This document shows, piece after piece, positions 32,314-44,584 of a stretch of DNA of 64,000 nucleotides. The DNA lies in contig JARBJD010000076.1 of assembly GCA_033064195.1 (NCBI GenBank), positions 124,001 through 188,000 on the forward strand. Reading direction: 5' to 3'. Under the pieces are notes generated by a model. It did not search any database. It saw nothing but the letters and a program-made list of their open reading frames with translations, and was not told the DNA's origin. A program made the position numbers and the translations under genes. This DNA is from Blattamonas nauphoetae (Eukaryota; Preaxostyla; Oxymonadida). Position 1 is the first letter of the stretch. Every line of letters begins with the position of its first letter.

Positions 32314-35099
32314 CTTTGGTAAACCTGCAAAACATTCGCAACTAATCCTTAAATTCGCTTCATTACCACAGTTATTCGACTTTTTGGTGAGCTAGTGTTC
32401 AAGAACTGTGTAAGAAATGCGAGAAACTGGTTTGTGAAGTGGTGAATGCAAAAAGAAAAAGAAAGGGGTTCAGTCTGGGACACCCTGTATTGTCCTCCAG
32501 TGATAATTGTCGGATTCCACTCCTCGTTGAGATGATGGTCGATTTGTGATCAAAACGTGTGATTTCTCCCTTCTTTATCACACTTCAACCAGCTTTGTAT
32601 CGGAGTGGCAAGAAAAACTTGAGCGGGTCCTGCCCAATTGTTGGACTTTTTGCTTAAATTCTGATTTCATTAAGTCTATTGTCATGTTACAACTTTTGAA
32701 AAAACACCAAGTAAAAAAAGCATAGTGTCCTAATGGGTGAAAAATGCGAAGTGAAAGGTCTGATCTTTGTGACTATGACTCATATTCTCTGAGAAATAGG
32801 AAAATACAGATATTCTGACGAATTAACCTTCTTAGAAGATGAATTTAGTTCACTTGAAGCAAAACATGAACGTGAAATGTGTTTAGAATTGTCCCCTTTT
32901 TTGGTTTTGAAGGCGTCTCAACCTTCTCTGTTCTCTGCGCCACCTATTCTCTTCCTCTGAAAATATGTAAACTGTGAAAATGAAAGCAAAAGAAACTTTT
33001 GTCGGATTCTTCCCCATTTCTTCGGATCACGTGCTTCAGATGCCTTATCCATTCTCTCTAAATCTTGAGACTGTCATTTCGAGATGTCTCCTCCATTTGA
33101 GTCAGCATTTGTGCGGTTAGCTCTTGAGTTGAACGGTATGTTCTTCCAGTCATTCCAAAACCCGGGATTCTTCGAAAACCCGGGACAATACCCTTTCGAG
33201 TCATTGTTTGTCACCCTTAGTCCAGATTTCTCCGGACCCATAAAGTTTTGGGTCTCACTTTTTTTTCGTGACAGTTCATCTCCACCACATCAATCACTTG
33301 AGGTTGAAATCGAACCTCTAAAATAGGATCCCTGGCAGGGGGAGCCTATTTCAGAGTCTTTTTTTTGACCCCCAAAAATTTGAGTCCTTAACATTTCAAC
33401 TTCGGGCTCGAAAACTTCATGACCTCATATCTCTGCGCCAGTTCAAGTTTTTTCTTTTTCGTTTCATTTCTGATGGTTTGGGATGTTAATCTCTCGAAAT
33501 GACAATTTTTTCTTATGTGTAATGGTTCTTGTCGGCTTTCCTAATTTCATTTCATTCTTCAACCAACTTTCACAGGTATTGATCTCGGTCAAAACCAAAA
33601 AAGGGGACAATTCTAAACACATTTCACGTTCATGTTTTGCTTCAAGTGAACTAAATTCATCTTCTAAGAAGGTTAATTCGTCAGAATATCTGTATTTTCC
33701 TATTTCTCAGAGAATATGAGTCATAGTCACAAAGATCAGACCTTTCACTTCGCATTTTTCACCCATTAGGACACTATGCTTTTTTTACTTGGTGTTTTTT
33801 CAAAAGTTGTAACATGACAATAGACTTAATGAAATCAGAATTTAAGCAAAAAGTCCAACAATTGGGCAGGACCCGCTCAAGTTTTTCTTGCCACTCCGAT
33901 ACAAAGCTGGTTGAAGTGTGATAAAGAAGGGAGAAATCACACGTTTTGATCACAAATCGACCATCATCTCAACGAGGAGTGGAATCCGACAATTATCACT
34001 GGAGGACAATACTCTACTGATCACATCTTCTCTCTTTGGAGGAGGAGACAGATTGTGATGGCCGCAATCAGAAGTGCCTTTGGAGACACCTCCATCAAAC
34101 ATCTCGATTTCCACTTCACCACACTATTTTTGTTTCATATTTGAAAAATGGTTGTTTTTCAATTGTGTGAAGTGTTCTTGAAAAAAGTGGAAAACAACAT
34201 CAGAGAAGCAATTTTTGAAAAGTTTCAAAAGACTATGGTTGATTCCCCGACCATGAATGTTGAGATCTTGGTGACTGAATTTTCTTGGAGGAGTTCTAAC
34301 GAGATTTTTGCATTTCGTGTCACAAACGTCCACTGCGTGCCTGCCAGTGTGACAATTTCGAAAAAAAGTAAATGAGACGACAATTACAACGTCACCGTCG
34401 TTGAGGCGTCATAAATGTGAGCCACCCTAGTCTCCACTGGTTTTCGGCAACCATCGAGCAAGTTCTACCCCAATTTTTGGACCAGGTTAGTCAGAGATGG
34501 AAGTTGAAAGGGGACAATCATTGTCTTCACTCTCGAAGAAGAAACGTAGTTTCATCTCAAAGGCCGCCTACGAAACACTAAAACGTCTGTGGCCAGCTGA
34601 TCCGGATGAGTTGCTTTTGCATCTCATCCTGAAGAGAACAAGATGTCCGTCCGTAAAAGAGTCTTTGGATCGGGAGGATAAAGGTTCGCCTGATTTGTTT
34701 GTTGATTCAATGATCCTCACAAAAAAATCAGAGAGGAGACGACATCCGCTTAGTTGAAGAGTGCAGGATTCGAAAAGCCTCGAGCTGGCTATAACTCTGC
34801 AAAAAAAGCACTGCAAAAAGGGATTACATCCTCAGGAGAAACAAACCAAGCCACCTCCTTCAAAAACTGGTTTGACATCAGAAGAAGCAGTACTGTTCAA
34901 ACAACTCATTCTTCATCACTCAAGTGAGAGCTGTCGTTGTCAAAAAGTTGGCGATGGTGATCCCTCGCTTTACATGAAAGAAAGAAGACTAAACATGAGA
35001 AAATGGACACAATGGAAAGTGCTAGAGTCAGAATCTGGGTTGAAGATGGCAGGCAGCATATTTGGTCATCTCACAATTGACATCAAACAACCAAAGAAC

Positions 35100-36056
35100 C
35101 GTATACTGGTTGACCCGATGATCGACCATATCACATTTTCACTTTTTTCTTCATTTTACTCATCTGTTTTGTTCTTTCTTCAAAAAAATGTGTTGAAAGA
35201 AGGGTTAGAAGTGAAATGAGCGAGAAATTGAAAAAGAAAACAATTTGTGGGGAGCGGGAAAATGTTTTTCCGGCGAATGGTAGTTCCAGGATTTTGACTC
35301 CCACTTTGACCACACTCTGCTATGGTGAATGGCAAAAGTATCAAAGAACATCCGAAAGACTGCGGAAGCCTGCCATTGCGGTACCAAGACAGTACAAAAG
35401 TACATCGACACCATTGCCATTCGTCACCAATCATCAAAATCGCGAAAGAAGGTCAAGTCTAAGCTGATAAGCCCGTCCCTAATATCAAGAGCAAAGAGTA
35501 TCATACATATCACGACAATCCATACATGGACCGAGCTAAAAGAAAGGCTGCGTAACAAATGATGTCTTCGTCACTTCATTTGTCGGCTGAAGGCTGCCAG
35601 GGTGAAGCTAAAGAATCATCGATACGCTCCAGCCTTCAAAGAGGTTCATCTTCACCCCGGAGTCGGTGAATGGCTCAACGTACTCAGAAATCGTTGCTCA
35701 ATATCTAGGAAATGATTCAAGGAATGGAAATACTGAAAACCGGATCCTTCTTTCGGATAATGCCCCCTGGCATAAAGCAAAAGTTGCAATGAATCCATTG
35801 AAAAGCGCAAAGATCGACATCCAGTTCATTCCCCCACTTTCCCCAGATATGAATCCCATTTAAAACGTTTGGGCATGGATGAGTGACAGGATATACAAGG
35901 GCGGAAAACAGTATTTATCGAAAGAAGAGCTAAAAAAGGCAATCGAAGATACCTGGAATGACCTGGATCAATCGACAATCAATAGACTATGTCGGTCCTT
36001 CGGAAGTAGAGTGGGACAGCTGATTTGTAAGAACGGTCAGCTGACCAAGTATTAGT
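35100..36056 (+). mobile_element. Decayed Tc1/IS630-type element
   Basis: The catalytic half is readable: ILLSDNAPWHKAK (second Asp) and IQFIPPLSPDMNPI, where the expected catalytic Glu of NPIENVW is a TAA stop (35,861). An upstream frame (35,329-35,562) has helix-turn-helix character (IRKTAEACHCGTKTVQKYI). The ends look like TACTGGTTGACC at 35,103 and GGTCAGCTGACCAAGTA near 36,053, loosely inverted, with TA-type targets. Several stops and a frame change separate the pieces. It appears inserted into copy 2 of the DDE gene. Confidence 0.6.
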
Positions 36057-36424
36057 GCTCCAAACACAAATCTGAGTGTGGTCGAAGTACACGTCAAAGA
36101 TCAGTGACCCCATTTTTGAAACTTTCGATTTCCTGCCGCTCCGACAAACAATCGGACAATACAGTTTCATTTCTGGTTCACTAACACACTGTTTTTTGAA
36201 ATTGGAGTTGAATAATTGGGAAAGTGACAATATATGGAAAAATAAAAGCAGTGAATTGATGTGGTCGATCATCAGGTCAACCAGTATACGTCTGACAGAG
36301 GTTCGGAAAGAGTTTGGGAGGCTGAGATATGATGATCTGAAGAAAAGATATGAATTAATGATAGAAATTCAGGCATTGGAGTTCCACGTGACAGCTGCAG
36401 ATGATGAACGATGGGTGGCTCAAT

Positions 36425-36585
36425 TGTGAGGGGAAAAAGTCGGTGAGAGGGGAAAATCTCGATGGGAGGGGAAAAACTAAGTCAGAGGGGAAAAACTCGG
36501 TGAGAGGGGAAAAACACGGTGGGAGGGGAAAAACTCGGTGGGAGGGGAAAAAAACCGGCCGGAGGGGAAGAATCTCAAGGACAAG
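36425..36585 (+). repeat. G-rich tandem repeat in the MULE terminal repeat
   Basis: Eight units of about 18-19 bp, each with a GGGG tract followed by an A-run (GGGAGGGGAAAAACTCGGT is a typical unit). The same array is present in the other terminal repeat, inverted, at about 44,610-44,770. Four or more evenly spaced GGGG tracts could fold as a G-quadruplex on this strand. Confidence 0.85.
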
Positions 36586-36618
36586 GGGATTGAAGCGAAA
36601 TCAGTTTTTGATCGTGCA

Positions 36619-36675
36619 TGGTTTGGTGAGGTAGAATGGTAGACTTCCACTCCTCGGACCCAGGTTCGAAGTCGG
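36619..36675 (+). other. tRNA-like segment inside the MULE terminal repeat
   Basis: TGGTGAGGTAGAATGGTAGA resembles a D-arm/A box and GGACCCAGGTTCGAAGTC a B box, but the part between them is about 8 nt too short for a tRNA. An identical inverted copy lies near 42,205-42,262. It is related to the tRNA-like piece in element B. It probably derives from a tRNA; it is not a gene. Confidence 0.45.
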
Positions 36676-36879
36676 TCGTCGTCATTCTTTTTTCATTTAT
36701 GATCATTTTTGGTCATTCATCACAACTTCATTCTCTTTTCATTTTTACACATTTGGAGAGTTTCCGAATGACTGGTGACGGTGATCGTGTGATCCTGTGC
36801 GAACTGTCTTTGATTCTCAGATTTAAACATCATTCTCACAAAATAACCTAATCTACTGCATGTTAACGAAATCTTTGAT

Positions 36880-39800
36880 TAGACTTCTTCATCCTTTCTC
36901 ATCCAACTCTCTTTCTTTCCAAGATTTGTGTAAATCTCAATGAAATGATGCAAATAATATATGAGCGTGGAAAAAAATCAAATTTTACTGAATTCAGATT
37001 TAGTTGTTGAGTACACATAAGAAAGGTGAATTTATAGATTTCAAGCCTGATCGCGCATGAAATGGCCTTTCTAAGATCAGCACATTTTTGCACACTTTTT
37101 ATTGCAAAACAAGTTCAAAGACAGGGAAAGGATGGAAAACAACAAAAAAAGAGGTCTCTATGTGAAACAATGGACAAAATACATCCATTAAAGAGAAAAA
37201 TTGAAAAAACGTGAGATTTCAGAGTTGATCGTGACAACTTCTATGTTTTTATGAAATTGAAAAAAGTTCAGAAATGATGTATTTAGGGATGATAAACGAA
37301 GAAAGATAATTTTTTAGGAGAATTACTGCGTCAGTACGATTTTGTGACGCGAGGATTATTTCATTGAGAACTACACATTTGTGTGAAATGGGACCCAACT
37401 TTTGTATCCTTCCTAATTTTTTGGAGACCACTAATCACTCATGACTATTTCAGAAATAGTGTCCATTAAACGTGAAAATGCTTTAATATCCAGAAATCGA
37501 ACACTGACAATGAGACTTTTTCTCCACAAAAAATTGTAAAAGTATTTTAGCCCGCACTGTTGTTGAAATAGAGGTTAATGTTCTCCAAAATTCTAGTTGT
37601 CGAGATGACATTCCTTTTATTTGAGTAAATTGGCATCAACGGAAGATCTTCACTTTTTGATAAAAGGAGAGTGAGGAAATGAGAAAAGAATGTCAGACTA
37701 TTGCATTCGAAGTCAAGAAGCTGGCGTAGTCATCAACGCTGATCTTCGGATGTGTAGCGATAATTGGAGGCGGTTTCACCCCGTGGAAACTCGTCAGTAG
37801 AAAGTGCTAAATATGGTGTGTAACTGATTAATACTGTTCATCGTTATCAATTCCAGAAAATTAGAAACTTCCACTGAAGCGATCGTGAGATAGGGATGGC
37901 TCATTTCACGAGTGACTGCCGCACTTGAGCCTGTTTTATCTGACGATATTGGATCGATTATGGAAGAAAAAAAGAGAATACCCTGTTGATGAAGATATGC
38001 TTTACTCTGGAAGTGCTTGATACAGTCTTCTGTCCGCGATCCCTCCAACCCAGTTTGTCTTTTCCTTGTTTCCGTGATGTTTCGGAAATTCCTTCAAGTA
38101 TATTGTTCCTGTAAGACAGGTCTACAATAAAAGTCTAAAAATGAAGAAAAGCGAGCAAAATAATGAAAAAAGACAGATCAACCAATGAAACAAGAAAATT
38201 TGTCCAGACCACCTTTGATCCGTCGCAATCCCGCTTCGGTTCGATTCTGTTCTTTCATCATCTATTCATTCTTCTTCACTTTTGGGTTTCGGTTTGGTAA
38301 TTCGCGTGTTTTGTGAAGCCCAAAAAATGAAATATGGGTAACATGGCTCTGTGATTTAGAAGCGAAATTGAGAAATGGACAACGGAAAGTTGCATGACAC
38401 AATTTCAGGAGTGTAATTATGGAGGGAACAAAGTTTAGAAGATTGGGTCCCATTTCACACATTTGTTCAGGACGAGGCCCACATTCTCGATCGCTTCTCC
38501 AATCCACATCCTCTGCTTCTCCTCAATCGCTTCGATCTCATATTCGGTCATCTTGAGATCGTGTCCATGCAATTGGCTATTCCACCTTTTCTTGGTCACG
38601 TTGCTGTGATCAGCTCATCGTCGTTCGCGAAGGTGCATGTTGAATGGACGAATGAGGGCTGAGAGGACAGAACATTGATTTTTGTCATCTCGTCCTCTGT
38701 CACCATCGTGACATCATCTTTCGGAAGGTTGCGATTTCGTCACGTGACTTTGTACCATTTCTGGTCTCAACTCGGCTCGTCCTCGATGTAAGCCTTTTTG
38801 AATGATTCGTGAGTCATTTGTGCCCTCCTTCCGATCGGTGCATCTGATCGTGGAACAATGGAGTTCATGCTGGCTTGACGAGTTGGGATGGGATTCTGAC
38901 GCCGTCCCTGATATGTCGAATGCTGTTCGAGTCTCGACATGACTCTCGGCCTCATGAACACTTCGCTCGAAGACTGGAAGGCAGAATGCCCGGAAGTGAT
39001 TCGATGTGGGGAGCGGGTAATGGAAGTTGATTTTTCGGAAGACTGTGCCGACACACTCGAACAGACAAGAAATCACCAAGATGGACGATTTAAAACTGAC
39101 GGATCCGATGATAGTCACTCGATGTGACGATGGCTGGGAACGAATGTGAGGATACTGCAACCTGTTCGATCTGAAATGGATCGTCGAAACCAACTCACTC
39201 GAATGACTCAACACTGATTTCTGCAGGCTTCCCTCGGGTGCTGGGACTTCTGTGATTGCTGGACTGTCGAACAACCATCTCCAATCCCTCCAATTGTCCA
39301 GAAATTGCTTCCTCTTCAGTCTTCGTCGTTCTCATCATGGCAGTCGTTGGTTGTCACAGCGTCAACGGTGATGTCTCCACATCATTTCTGGGGTCCGTGA
39401 ACGATGCAGTGTGACCAGATTGTCTTTCTCAATATCGACTTTTGGACGATCTCAGAAAGTAATCTCGTTTTTCTCGTCGAAATGGGATGTGCCCCTCATT
39501 CCCGCCTCTTGCCCGCATTCACAAGACGATTTACAATCGTCTTTTTTCAACGATCAAGTTGTATTCGATGCCGATCTCTTCTTCTCAACTGGCGCGACAC
39601 GATCGCAGTTTCCACTCTAAATTAGCGATATTTAGTGAAATTCCACTCATTTATTTTACTGCATGATTGTGGCATGGACTGTCTGCTTCTTTTTCGCCTT
39701 CTCTGCGTCTTGCTTCGGAGAAGGAATGGAATGGACTCATCACAATTCTGAAGCAATCGCCCGTCCTTGCGACTGGTCATTTTTCTCGTCGTGACGACGA

Positions 39801-41614
39801 AAGTGTGATTATTTCGATCACTCTATCTCTTCCTAGTGTCACTTTTCGTGAAACAACTCCACCACTGTTTCACAACCTTCAAATCACCCCTCCCCCCATT
39901 TCACTCATTCGAACACCTCCTCAACTTCACCTACTCTCCCACTGTCATTCAAAACCCACGGCCCCAATACTTCTGGATCGAACGTTCTTCACAAAATCCG
40001 CTGTTGCCGTTCGCGACAACCCACCCCCTCGAACTGAATTTGAGTTGAAATTCGCCCCCATCCGCTGGCCGGATGTTCCCGATTATCTGCAGAATATGGG
40101 AAGGCGACTTGGGATGCGTTGAACACTGTCGTTGAGACTCAGTTGATTGATGAAACAGACGGGACGAACAATACTTTGTGGTTGAGACGGAGTGAGACAG
40201 GAAGGGAGAAGCGGTGCTTTTGTGTGTACTTGGCGGGGCGACAGTTTTGAGAGGTCGATCTGTGGAACTTGAGTGGGATGGTGATATGGACACTGAGAGT
40301 GTTGTTTGGCCTTACCTGGCTTGACTACACACTATTTGTGGATTGTGGGAGACAGCCCCAACAGACAATGAACTGGCTGGAGTCTTCGTGGATGATGAGA
40401 GTTGACAAGGAGTACGATTGGCTGAGTTGGTTGTGGATGACAAGACAGTTGTGGGTGATGTGGATGATGAGAAGTTGGTTTGAAGAAAAGGGAGATGACG
40501 AGTGTTGGAAAGAAGAACAAATGCTGCGCGAAGTCCTTCCTCGAATGAACTCGCTGATTGCTTAGGAAGGGAAACAGAACAAGACGTCACTGCTCGTCGC
40601 TCCCGAACCACCGAAAGCGCAGACAGATCAAACACTCGCGCCTCGCCCATCGCCACTGCACTCCTCGAACAGGCAGTTGGACGATGAATGGTATTTGGTT
40701 GGAACTGGACGAGAAATGCCGACGCAAGCAGTACTTTCGCAAATGAAAGAAATCGAGCACAACAACAAGAAATAAACGAAGAACAAGAGATCGGCACAGG
40801 AAAGCCTTGTGAATCGCAACAGGCATGGCACAGTGGTGGATTGAAGTCGAGGAGCCGGTGAAGTCGGAGGGAAGAGGGAGAATGAACGAAGGTGACTGTG
40901 TTTTGGCTGGCGTTGAAGAGAAGAACGCGGTGACACGAGCGAGAACCCAATCTCAACTTGAGAAGTGGTGACAGAGCGGTGGATGCCGTCTCCGACGAAA
41001 CCGACGCCAACACAGCTCGTGCGTCGAGGGAGTGTCGGCTGGCTGTGGGCCGGAAGAGGCAGCGATGGGAGGGGATTTGGGAAATGGAGACAGAGTGTGC
41101 TGAAGCAGGGTGAGACGGACGGAGGAAGGACGAATCGGAAAGATGATTCTGATTTGACGGAGTGAGAATGGAAGGATCTCAGAGAGCCCGCAGGCGGATG
41201 GGACATCTAGAAGCATCGATCGCTGGCATGACAAGGGAAGGGAGATGGAAGCGTCGCGAGTGATGTTGGGGTGTGTGTGTGTCGGAGTGAGCAGGCATCG
41301 CATTTTGAGGGAGTTGCCCAGTCCACACTCCAGCTATTCCTACCTCTCGATCGCACACACTTGCCATTCTCGGTTGGGCTGAATTGGACGCACCACAACA
41401 TCGTTAGGGAGAGAGCACGCATCGTGATGGTGATGGATAGCGAGATGGACATGGACTGGCTGGGGAGGAAGGGACGAGTTGAGAGAGGAGGAGACGAGGA
41501 TGGCAGACACTTTGGCGTTGACGAGAACGATAGGATTTGGTGCGAGGAGCTGGGCATCGTTCATGGCAACGCGAACAACATGCACTCAGATCATCAACCA
41601 GTTCGTTGCGACTA
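36880..41614. other. MULE interior: host-like fragments, no intact gene
   Basis: The 36,880-38,500 part looks non-coding and AT-rich. From about 38,500 to 41,560 the sequence has exon-like composition with frames that change often: a segment near 38,560 (QLAIPPFLGHVAVISSSSFA), one at 39,667-40,122 (FELKFAPIRWPDVPDYLQNM) and one near 40,400 (ELVVDDKTVVGDVDDEKLV). None is complete or assignable. I infer captured or pseudogenised host DNA, as expected of a Pack-MULE, but the source is unknown. Confidence 0.35.
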
Positions 41615-41939
41615 CAGGGTGAGCCAAAAGTAACCTTCATCCCACAATTGTGTTTTTATGTCATCTTTTCGAAAACAAACATCAAATAGAGATCGTTGTC
41701 GCTATACTGTTTGCTCACCACCTCATTCACTGATTTCTTTCTAATCAACTTCAGTGCAGTGTACGAATGAAGTCAGATCGTTCGCATGTCCCGATTTCTG
41801 ACAAAAAACGAACGAGAATTCAGTTAAGCTTTAATGATCACTCTCTTCATATTTCACGTCTTGAAACTCTCTTTTTTAACTTTTGTCGAAAAAGGCTTTG
41901 ATCGGCCCCTAGAGAAGGTTACTTTTGGCTCACCCTGTA
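41613..41939. mobile_element. Mariner-type MITE
   Basis: The element is 41,615-41,937 (323 bp), flanked by TA. Both ends read CAGGGTGAGCCAAAAGTAAC inward, then CTTC. There is no coding capacity. The CAGGGTG start resembles the DD41D mariner above (CAGGGTGTCCC), so that family could mobilise it. It lies inside the MULE. Confidence 0.85.
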
Positions 41940-42273
41940 CACAAATCGACACATTAAACACGGTACGTATTAGGAGAAAGGACAACAGATGATAAATTTA
42001 CATCATAGATTTCATTAACATGCAGTAGATTAGGTTATTTTGTGAGAATGATGTTTAAATCTGAGAATCAAAGACAGTTCGCACAGGATCACACGATCAC
42101 CGTCACCAGTCATTCGGAAACTCTCCAAATGTGTAAAAATGAAAAGAGAATGAAGTTGTGATGAATGACCAAAAATGATCATAAATGAAAAAAGAATGAC
42201 GACGACCGACTTCGAACCTGGGTCCGAGGAGTGGAAGTCTACCATTCTACCTCACCAAACCATGCACGATCAA

Positions 42274-44584
42274 TAGTCTGTCAAATACCCGGACCTTGTC
42301 AAAAACCCAGTCCTTCTGGCAGAAGAGGTATATCTGATCAAACCGCTCATTCAGATCTCGGGAAATACACGGTATTATGCAAATTCATAAAAGGTAATCA
42401 TTTATGATGACGAGAAACAATGAAATGAGGAGTTAGTGAACGATATTAAGGTGAAATGAATGAGAAATTTAGATGTCAAGTTTATCTCTGGATCTCCGCA
42501 TATCGTGACTGTGCAGAAGCGGAAATCCAGAGATAGAACTCCCGTTCCAAAATAATTAGAATGAACCCGTGAGGTCCGGGTTAATTCTCAATTCCTGAAG
42601 AGATAAGGATGAAGTAGACAAACCGGACCAAAACGAGAAGAGTTCGTTTTTCTTCCTCATATATCATAAATGTTCTAAAGAAAGTGATGGAGATGTGAAT
42701 AAAGTGGAAAAGAAAAGGCATACAGCGATGTTACGACGCCATTCCTGACATCTTGTAAATCATTGAGTGATGGTTCTAGGGAAGAGAATTAAGAATGAAA
42801 ATGAAGATTTCACATACAAACCATCTTATTTGAGTTTGGAGATGTTCGAAATTCGATAATGAAAGTTCGTTCGTGGAATGAAAATGATAGATCCCACAGA
42901 TTGGTCCTTTCGTTCTGAACGTTGTGAATTGTGTCAATCGGCCATCATACCCACAGAATTGTTATTCATTAATTCAATAAAAACAAAATAAAACACACAC
43001 GTCGATGAACTGAGGGAAATTGATAGATTAGTTAAAAATATCACTGAGGTCGTCGGTAGATTGTTGTATGAGGCCATTAAATGAAATGGAATCGGGGTCA
43101 ATGAGGATGGGAGTCGGGGTTATGTTGGGCGGATAAGTTTGGGGGAGTTTGTCGACAACCACTGATGGATTGAGTGGATATATTCCAGTCTTTCGGAAAG
43201 ATGACCGAATAGTTTGAGGTGATAATGCAGCATGCAAGCCCTCCTGGAGATTTCGAGTAAAGACTTCCCGACGACTTTCCACCTTCGTACTAATTGTAAT
43301 GTCTGGAGGAATCACAGATAAATGTTGCTTTAGAATCGCATTTACATACTGGTCCAAAGGTTGTAATATACTTGTTGTGTGAGACGGCGGACATAGAACG
43401 TCAATAAGATTGTCACGGCATGCTGTCAGGACTTTTTCGGAAAGATGTGCTTTCATCATATCCATCTGTAAAATATTGTGGGCGGAGTCCAGCATTATAT
43501 CTCTTCTTCTTCTAATCATGGAGGGAAGGATTGATTCAAAAAAAAGTCGTTCGAAATGAGCAGTTGAGCCAGTCTTATCTTGTGTGGGACAAAATCGGAT
43601 GTAGTACGACTGGATTGCGAGGTATTCTGCTGGAATTGTTGTCCCTTCGTAGGAAATAGTTGATGGGTAGTGTGTTCCGTCAGCAGAGATTAATAGAAGA
43701 GCAGAAGTTTTTGGAGGAAGGATCGGTTCGAGTGCTGAAGGTCGCGGAGAGTCGTCCGAAGTGACAACTTTAGCTGGGGTTGCCCTGTCAATATGCATAT
43801 GGGTCTCATCCAAGTTGAAAATGAGGGAAGGATGATAGCGATGCAAATTGAATAATTGTTGGACACGTTCAAAAAAAGGTTGAATACAATCCTTGGTACA
43901 ATGAATTAGGCGGCCGATGGGATATGTGATGGGTCGAATAAATGAAAGTTCTTTTTGCAGCTTGATAAAATAATAGGGCCACGTTCGACATAGTCCCTGG
44001 ATGTTTTCTGGAATCGCTTCGGCTGGATGAAGAATTGTCAATGCCAATAAAATAAAAAATTGTGGGTTATCATACTTCGTTTCTGATTTCTTTTGCGTTG
44101 AGGTGGGTATTATTGTGGGCATGTTCCAGTATGTTTTCTTTGAGTCTGAGTTGTTGAGGAGGGGTCAATTTTGGAGGGCGTCTTGGCTTCCCCACAATTC
44201 GATTAGTCCGCTTCGCCTTTTTTGCTCGTTTGAATGCAGAAGCGCTCATAAACTTCTGAGAGATTAGAAAATTTCTGGGAATGCCCTCCCTCTCAGAAAT
44301 AGCAAATACTTTTGCGTTCTCAGATGGATAGTCCTCCGTATCTTCTTCCATCAAACGCAAAACATCGGTTGTCGAGAACTGTCGTTTCACTTTCCGAATG
44401 GGTTCCATGAAAAAAAAAGTTATGGGTTTGATCGATCCTCATTTGGTCATATGTTCACCCTGCAGTCTGTTTTCTCCCATATTTCTCATTTTCACAATTT
44501 TTATTGATCAGAAAATAGAAATGGGGACATCAAAAATTTTGATTCCCATAGTCGAAAAATAAGGTCCGGTTTTTTGACAGACTA
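42274..44584 (-). mobile_element. Pogo-like element inserted in the right MULE terminal repeat
   Basis: The ends read GTCTGTCAAATACCCGGACC (42,276) and, inverted, GTCTGTCAAAAAACCGGACC (44,582), about 2.3 kb apart. The uninterrupted left MULE repeat reads CAGTTTTTGATCG where this copy is split, so it serves as an empty-site reference. The element can be read with TA flanks (usual for pogo), or with TA as part of its ends and a 2-bp AA duplication; the reference fits the second reading better. It carries one transposase gene. Confidence 0.85.
43028..44408 (-). CDS. Pogo-like (DDE_1) transposase, two frames
   Basis: The N-terminal frame (44,408-44,070) has a Psq/CENP-B-like DNA-binding region and a basic patch (KRAKKAKRTNRIVGKPRRPP). 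The C-terminal frame (44,122-43,028) holds the catalytic core: IFNLDETHMHIDR (first Asp), MLDSAHN (second Asp) and PPSHTTSILQPLDQY, the pogo/Tigger hallmark with the third Asp. An intron-like stretch (GTATGATAACC ... TTCATCCAG, about 44,077-44,025) lies between the frames but leaves them one base out of phase, so a frameshift or another junction is needed. Probably recently active but not shown intact. Confidence 0.7.

Larger units (their letters stand above)
28250..32489 (-). mobile_element. DD41D mariner, interrupted by element B
   Basis: The element is 28,252-32,487, flanked by TA on each side. Both ends read CAGGGTGTCCCAGACTGAAC inward, then CCCTTTCT, a perfect 28-bp terminal inverted repeat. 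Without the nested element B and its duplicated 8 bp the mariner is about 1.32 kb, normal for the family. The matching point of the intact foldback arm (about 34,009) reads GAGTATTG (reverse complement), which is the exact empty site before TA duplication. It carries one transposase gene. Confidence 0.92.
28065..34196. repeat. Large foldback element: two 608-bp inverted arms
   Basis: The left arm is 28,065-28,251 plus 32,490-32,910 (187 + 421 = 608 bp), split by the mariner. The right arm is 33,589-34,196, also 608 bp. Read in opposite direction the arms match base for base over every part I compared, with one mismatch seen (near 28,100 against 34,160), and they have no length difference. The spacer is 678 bp (32,911-33,588) with no recognisable gene. 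No convincing target duplication is seen at the outer ends. It could be a long-TIR transposon or a segmental inverted duplication; the near-identity argues for a recent origin. Confidence 0.9.

Noticed and set aside
28057-34204. Target duplication around the foldback arms
   Set aside because: Outer flanks (ACAGATGA and ACATCAGA) do not match convincingly.
36636-36851. A 71-residue frame found again identically at 42,030-42,245
   Set aside because: The identity comes from the MULE terminal repeat, not from a conserved gene; the frame covers the tRNA-like segment.
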